47,808 bases of DNA from NCBI GenBank assembly GCA_964432995.1, contig CAYSPU010000006.1:1-47808 (forward strand). The letters run 5' to 3'. Of the stretch, positions 44,775-47,808 are shown piece after piece; the stretch's first letter is position 1; every line of letters begins with the position of its first letter. The position numbers were made by a program, and so were the translations under genes. The notes beneath the pieces are model-generated. The model saw only the letters and a program-made list of their open reading frames with translations, had not been told where the DNA came from and did no database searches. This DNA comes from CAYSPU01 sp964432995 (GTDB lineage: Bacteria; Verrucomicrobiota; Verrucomicrobiia; Limisphaerales; JAHDYP01).

Positions 44775-44847
44775 GAATCCCGTGCGGGAGTTGCACCCGC
44801 CTCTGCGGTTCTGCAGACCGCCGCCTGAGCTGATCGGCCAACGGGAT
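44773..44847 (-). tRNA. tRNA-Cys(GCA), noncanonical D/T loops
   Basis: 75 nt, first gene of the array. Acceptor ATCCCGT/ACGGGAT, D-stem GCC/GGC with loop GATCAGCTCA, anticodon arm GCGGT-CTGCAGA-ACCGC, T-arm GCGGG-TGCAACT-CCCGC (G55), T discriminator, encoded CCA. Its CCA overlaps the next element by 2 nt. Confidence 0.75.
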
Positions 44848-44895
44848 ATCGGGAGGAGGGCGGACGGAGCATCGACCCCGTCCGCTCTTGATTGT

Positions 44896-45687
44896 TCAGG
44901 CTTCGCCCGGCGATTCGGCGCGAGCCGGGCCTTTGCCGTTCTTCATCGGCACGAAGCCGGCCGGCATACCCAGAACGAGCGTGTTCCCGGCCGACTGGGC
45001 CGCGGTGATCGACTGCAACAGGCGCAGGTTGAGCAGCTCCGGGTTGCCTTCCAGCACCCGGGCGGCATTTGCCAGGTTACGTAGCGCAGCGCTCTCGCCC
45101 CGCGCCCGTTCCAGGGCCGCCTGACCCTCCTGCCGCGCCTTCAGCGACTCCGCGAAGGCACGCTTGAGTTCGGCCGGATACATCATGTCCTTCAGCTCCA
45201 CCGCGTGAACCTGAACACCGAACTTGATGGCTTCCGGCTGAACCAGAGCCAGGAGCTTGGCGGCCACGCTCGGCCGCTGGGTCACCAGCGTTTCGACCGC
45301 CAGTTCCCCGACGACCGCGCGCAGGGCCAGTTGGACCTGGTTGTGCAGGTCTGCCGCCCAGTTCTGGGCTTCATGCAGGGCCTTGACCGGGTCCACAACC
45401 TGGTAGCTCACCGACAGGCTGGCCTTGAGGCTCACGTTGTCAGCGGTGAGCACTTCCTGGCCCGTGACCGCCAGGATCGCCTTGCGGAGGTCCTGGTGCG
45501 CCAGGGTGAACCCGCGACCCCAGCGGATGTTGCGGCCGACGCCGAGTTGGGCCACGAACTTGCCGTGCCGGTAAAGCAGACCGGCGTAGCCCTCCGGCAC
45601 GATGAAAACGTGGCGGAAGTTGTGGCGCAGGATCATCGCCGCCACAGCGGCCACGATCAGCAGGACGATGGTGATCTCGATGTTCAT
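44896..45687 (-). CDS. Slipin/SPFH (band-7) membrane protein
   Basis: 263 aa. An N-terminal membrane helix (IEITIVLLIVAAVAAMIL) anchors a band-7/SPFH domain: VFIVPEGYAGLLYRHGKFVAQLGVG, VLTADNVSLKASLSVSYQVVDPVKALHEAQ, LALRAVVGELAVETLVTQRPS and FGVQVHAVELKDMMYPAELKRAFAESLKARQEGQAALERARGE, then a coiled, Ala-rich tail. SPFH proteins form oligomeric membrane scaffolds. ATG 45687 has AGGAG at 7 nt. It lies between the TROVE gene and the tRNA array, all on one strand; the array starts 48 nt after its stop, so cotranscription is likely. I recall, without being able to check, that slipin genes have been reported near Ro60/RNA-repair loci. Confidence 0.9.
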   Translation of the reverse strand: MNIEITIVLLIVAAVAAMILRHNFRHVFIVPEGYAGLLYRHGKFVAQLGVGRNIRWGRGFTLAHQDLRKAILAVTGQEVLTADNVSLKASLSVSYQVVDPVKALHEAQNWAADLHNQVQLALRAVVGELAVETLVTQRPSVAAKLLALVQPEAIKFGVQVHAVELKDMMYPAELKRAFAESLKARQEGQAALERARGESAALRNLANAARVLEGNPELLNLRLLQSITAAQSAGNTLVLGMPAGFVPMKNGKGPARAESPGEA

Positions 45688-45810
45688 GGTGGTCTCCTTT
45701 CTTGAAACTTGCCCGGTCCGAGGAACCACCGTCGGGCAGCGGGATCCCGCCTGTGGGGCGGGGTCGCGGGGCTGCCGTCGGGTTGCGCCGAAGCGCGGGT
45801 CCCTCGGGCG

Positions 45811-45941
45811 GGACGTTGTGGGAGTCGAACCCACTATCATTACCAGGTTCGGTTCAGGACCGAAGCGGTTTTGAGCCGCAGCGTGGATCGGCCGACCCGC
45901 AGAACCGCGCCGGTGACAACCAGCGGGCTGCTGACCGATCC
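45811..45941 (-). ncRNA. Candidate Y RNA (YrlA-like, tRNA-mimicking) next to the Ro60 gene
   Basis: On the minus strand a closed module GGATCGG...CCGATCC (45885-45941, inner CCCGC/GCGGG) is followed by a tRNA-like module. The latter has hairpins GCGG-CTCAAAA-CCGC and TTCGG-TCCTGAA-CCGAA and a canonical T-arm GTGGG-TTCGACT-CCCAC (45818-45834). Outer closure is weak (ACG/CGT) and no CCA exists, as in bacterial Y RNAs that pair a Ro60-binding module with a tRNA-like module. It is immediately downstream of the TROVE gene. Confidence 0.45.
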
Positions 45942-45962
45942 AAAGGGAAAAGGGGAACGGGC

Positions 45963-45990
45963 GGCCGAAACCTCGACCGCCCGTCTTGAA
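45963..45990 (-). terminator. Hairpin downstream of TROVE gene
   Basis: ACGGGCGG...CCGCCCGT is an 8-bp perfect stem followed on the minus strand by TCCCCTTTTCCC, about 50 nt after the TROVE stop. It may partly terminate transcription before the tRNA-like RNA. Confidence 0.5.
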
Positions 45991-46038
45991 TTCGCCACCT
46001 CCGTGGCGGCCTTGAACCGTCCGCATGGTCGCAGTCCG

Positions 46039-47730
46039 CTAGGACCGGACAAAGTCCGCGATCACCGCCGGCACCGTGGTGTCAAAGCCCACCACGTCCA
46101 GCATCCCGCGGTCGTTCGGGTCGGCCAGCGTGAAGCCGTTGGAGGTCATCCCGACCACCACCGCCTTTGCGTCCGACACGAACTCGTCCCGGTACAGGCG
46201 CAGGGCCTGCGCCGGGTGAATCGAACCCGCCCACGTCTCACTGTCGGTGTAGGTGATGAACCCCGACACCTTCAGCTTCTGACGACGGGCCCAGATCATC
46301 GGCAACGCGCAGTCCGTTCCCCCCATCGGGATGGCCCGGACCCGCTTGATGACGTCGTCGAGGCGCATGCGGGGCGACAGCGTCACCCGGGTAATCCCAG
46401 ATTCTCCGCCACCGTGCATGCCACCGTAACCGCCCCCGGCCGGCGCCGAGAATGCGATGATCTCGCACTCGGGCTCCGTCGCGGCGGTGACCAGCGCCAT
46501 GGCGGCGCTGGCTTCGCGTGCCGTGAGGCACGAACCGGCGATCTTGGATGCGTCCATCGAACCGCTGACGTCCAGTGCCAGGAGCACCGGCTTGCCACAC
46601 GGCTCGACGTTCTTGAACGTGGCGTAGAACGCCGCGTCCAGGGCATCGACAATCTTCGAAACCGGCTTCCAAGTGAGAGTTCCCTTCTCACCGTGTCCCT
46701 GTGCATACACCTTCTCGGCGATCAGGACCGCCAACGGGTGGATGCGGGCGCGTCGCAGCGCTTGGGCATCGCTCAACTTGCTGACGATGAGCTTCGCCGC
46801 GTCGCTGAACGACTTGACCAGCCCAAGGCTGGTCATCTTGCCCAGGTTGCGGATCATGGCCGTGAGCGGCATCCGCTGGAGCAACGCTTCCAACACCAGC
46901 GGTTCGTCGAGCCACTGGGTCGGGATCGCTTCGCGCGGGAGATCGTGCTCGGCAATAAGCCCGACAACCTCCTGCTTCGTGGACGCCTTCTTGGCCTGCT
47001 CGAAGGCGCTGAGGAGCGGCGGCAGTTCGCCGACGGCCGCGTAGTTGGCCACACGCGGCTCGCCCTTGACCCGGCGGGTCACCGTGCGTTCGCCGAGACC
47101 ATCCTCGCCGGACAGGATCCAGCGGAAGATGGCTTCGTGATCGCGGCTCGGGGCCTTTGGGTGCGCCAGGCGGAGCAGGTCGCCGTGCGACCAACGGTCG
47201 CGCTGCTGGTACTTCACCACCTGGAGAGCCAGGTTGTCGGGCTCGCGCTCGACATACCAGCGACCCACCGCGTTGCGGAGACCGCGTCCCCAGCCGCGCA
47301 GAGCATTCACATACTCGGCGAAGTGGAACAGGTGGGTTCCGATGCGGCAGACCTTCGGCAGATCGGCGAACGCCTTGGCCTTGGCTTCGGCGTCCCCGTG
47401 AGCCGCGACGAGCGCCAGCGCAAAGATGGCCGGGTCGTTCTTGGGCGCACGACCACTGTCGCTGATCTCGACGATGCGGTTCACGGCACGAACACCATCG
47501 GCCTGGATGCAGCGGACGAGGGCGTCGTGGTTCTGCTTCACCAAATCGCGCTCGGCGATGTAGTAGGTTCCGCCCTCGGCACCGAGGATCACGAACCGAT
47601 CCAGGCGGGTCCAGTCATCGACCGGCCAGGCGTAGCCGCCGGCGGAGTTCGGGACCTGGGTCGAGCCCGGGATGGGCTGCGACTGCGGGGTCTGGCGGCG
47701 GTGGAACAGACGGGCGTAGTTAATGGCCAT
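46039..47730 (-). CDS. rsr: TROVE domain protein, bacterial Ro60 ortholog (Rsr)
   Basis: 563 aa, the normal length for Ro60/Rsr. The TROVE HEAT-repeat ring (~20-360) includes WTRLDRFVILGAEGGTYYIAERDL, RIVEISDSGRAPKNDPAIFALALVAA, HLFHFAEYVNALRGWGRGLRNAVGRWY and LTAMIRNLGKMTSLGLV. The C-terminal vWA domain has a complete MIDAS: D387-x-S-G-S (LALDVSGSMD), Thr in MGGTDCALP and Asp in TYTDSETW. Ro60 binds misfolded RNA ends in its ring and Y RNAs on its surface; bacterial Rsr assists RNA decay and stress responses. ATG 47730 follows AGGAGG at 7 nt. No RtcB or RtcA gene is in the window. The neighbouring tRNA-like RNAs and SPFH protein suggest an RNA-centred locus. Confidence 0.93.
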   Translation of the reverse strand: MAINYARLFHRRQTPQSQPIPGSTQVPNSAGGYAWPVDDWTRLDRFVILGAEGGTYYIAERDLVKQNHDALVRCIQADGVRAVNRIVEISDSGRAPKNDPAIFALALVAAHGDAEAKAKAFADLPKVCRIGTHLFHFAEYVNALRGWGRGLRNAVGRWYVEREPDNLALQVVKYQQRDRWSHGDLLRLAHPKAPSRDHEAIFRWILSGEDGLGERTVTRRVKGEPRVANYAAVGELPPLLSAFEQAKKASTKQEVVGLIAEHDLPREAIPTQWLDEPLVLEALLQRMPLTAMIRNLGKMTSLGLVKSFSDAAKLIVSKLSDAQALRRARIHPLAVLIAEKVYAQGHGEKGTLTWKPVSKIVDALDAAFYATFKNVEPCGKPVLLALDVSGSMDASKIAGSCLTAREASAAMALVTAATEPECEIIAFSAPAGGGYGGMHGGGESGITRVTLSPRMRLDDVIKRVRAIPMGGTDCALPMIWARRQKLKVSGFITYTDSETWAGSIHPAQALRLYRDEFVSDAKAVVVGMTSNGFTLADPNDRGMLDVVGFDTTVPAVIADFVRS

Positions 47731-47751
47731 AACGGCCTCCTTTCGGGTTGA

Positions 47752-47800
47752 GTGCCGCCAACTCTCGGCACCGACTTGCTTCAGGGATCTGCAGGCAAGT
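47752..47800 (-). promoter_or_regulatory. Structured leader of the TROVE gene
   Basis: Two hairpins precede the gene: GTGCCG...CGGCAC (47752-47771) and ACTTGC...GCAAGT (47774-47800, extendable by ACC/GGT). They may be a leader structure or the 3' part of another small RNA that begins outside the window. Confidence 0.4.
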
Positions 47801-47808
47801 TGGTGACC

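Noticed and set aside
44041..44850. CRISPR-like appearance of regularly spaced similar units
   Set aside because: The repeated pieces are tRNA T-arms and CCA spacers, unit lengths vary from 75 to 93 nt, and each unit folds as a tRNA. No cas genes are present.
45709..47751. 680-codon plus-strand open frame
   Set aside because: It lies antisense to the TROVE gene, whose minus-strand product has complete TROVE and MIDAS motifs.

Overview
The window is about 48 kb of high-GC bacterial DNA, most likely from a verrucomicrobial (PVC-group) genome. The evidence is type II-like pseudopilins with an AFTLIELLVVIAIIAI signature (one intact, one decayed), a XylR-like regulator with a periplasmic-binding domain fused to an AraC HTH, an FG-GAP/CRTAC1 protein, a hydrazine-synthase-alpha-like cytochrome and heptanucleotide repeats between genes. 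This taxonomy is inferred from gene families, not from a marker gene.

Layout. 1-9.2 kb is mostly on the minus strand: an FG-GAP protein running off the edge, a diheme HzsA-like protein, a RidA-family protein, a pseudopilin, the XylR/AraC regulator, a DUF1361 membrane protein, IspH, and a winged-helix/membrane-protein pair overlapping by GTGA. 9.5-13.2 kb holds a decayed pseudopilin, a YjhG-type D-xylonate dehydratase, a 51-aa small protein, a Crp/Fnr regulator and a rhodanese. 13.3-18.3 kb carries two overlapping histidine kinases, followed by a secreted alpha/beta hydrolase.

19.3-30.7 kb looks like one regulon. Two copies of a 289-bp repeat each carry a matching sigma-54 -24/-12 promoter and, about 158 bp upstream of the expected start, a GGATAC/GTATCC dyad suited to an enhancer-binding protein. 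They precede secreted beta-helix and repeat-domain proteins and a formylglycine-enzyme-like gene broken by one amber codon. A PQQ-like propeller/CARDB protein follows, then a 1209-aa propeller-sensor kinase and its NtrC-type sigma-54 response regulator. 30.7-40.7 kb has transketolase, a beta-helix protein, an MNT/HEPN pair, a SEC-C protein, a polysaccharide-deacetylase-like protein and an HNH endonuclease.

The most unusual part is 40.7-47.8 kb, all on the minus strand: a TROVE/Ro60 (Rsr) protein, a tRNA-like RNA that may be its Y RNA, a slipin/SPFH membrane protein, and then a tightly packed array of ten tRNA or tRNA-like genes. A second group of tRNA genes lies beyond an inserted ECF sigma/membrane protein/serine hydrolase block. 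By hand folding, most of these tRNAs share coordinated departures from consensus: D-loop AGC replaces GG, and T-loop TGC replaces TTC (A18 with G55 instead of G18 with U55). Stems and the 19-56 pair are kept by compensating changes. Some members have no usable anticodon loop. I propose a Ro60-slipin-noncanonical tRNA array as the candidate undescribed system here.
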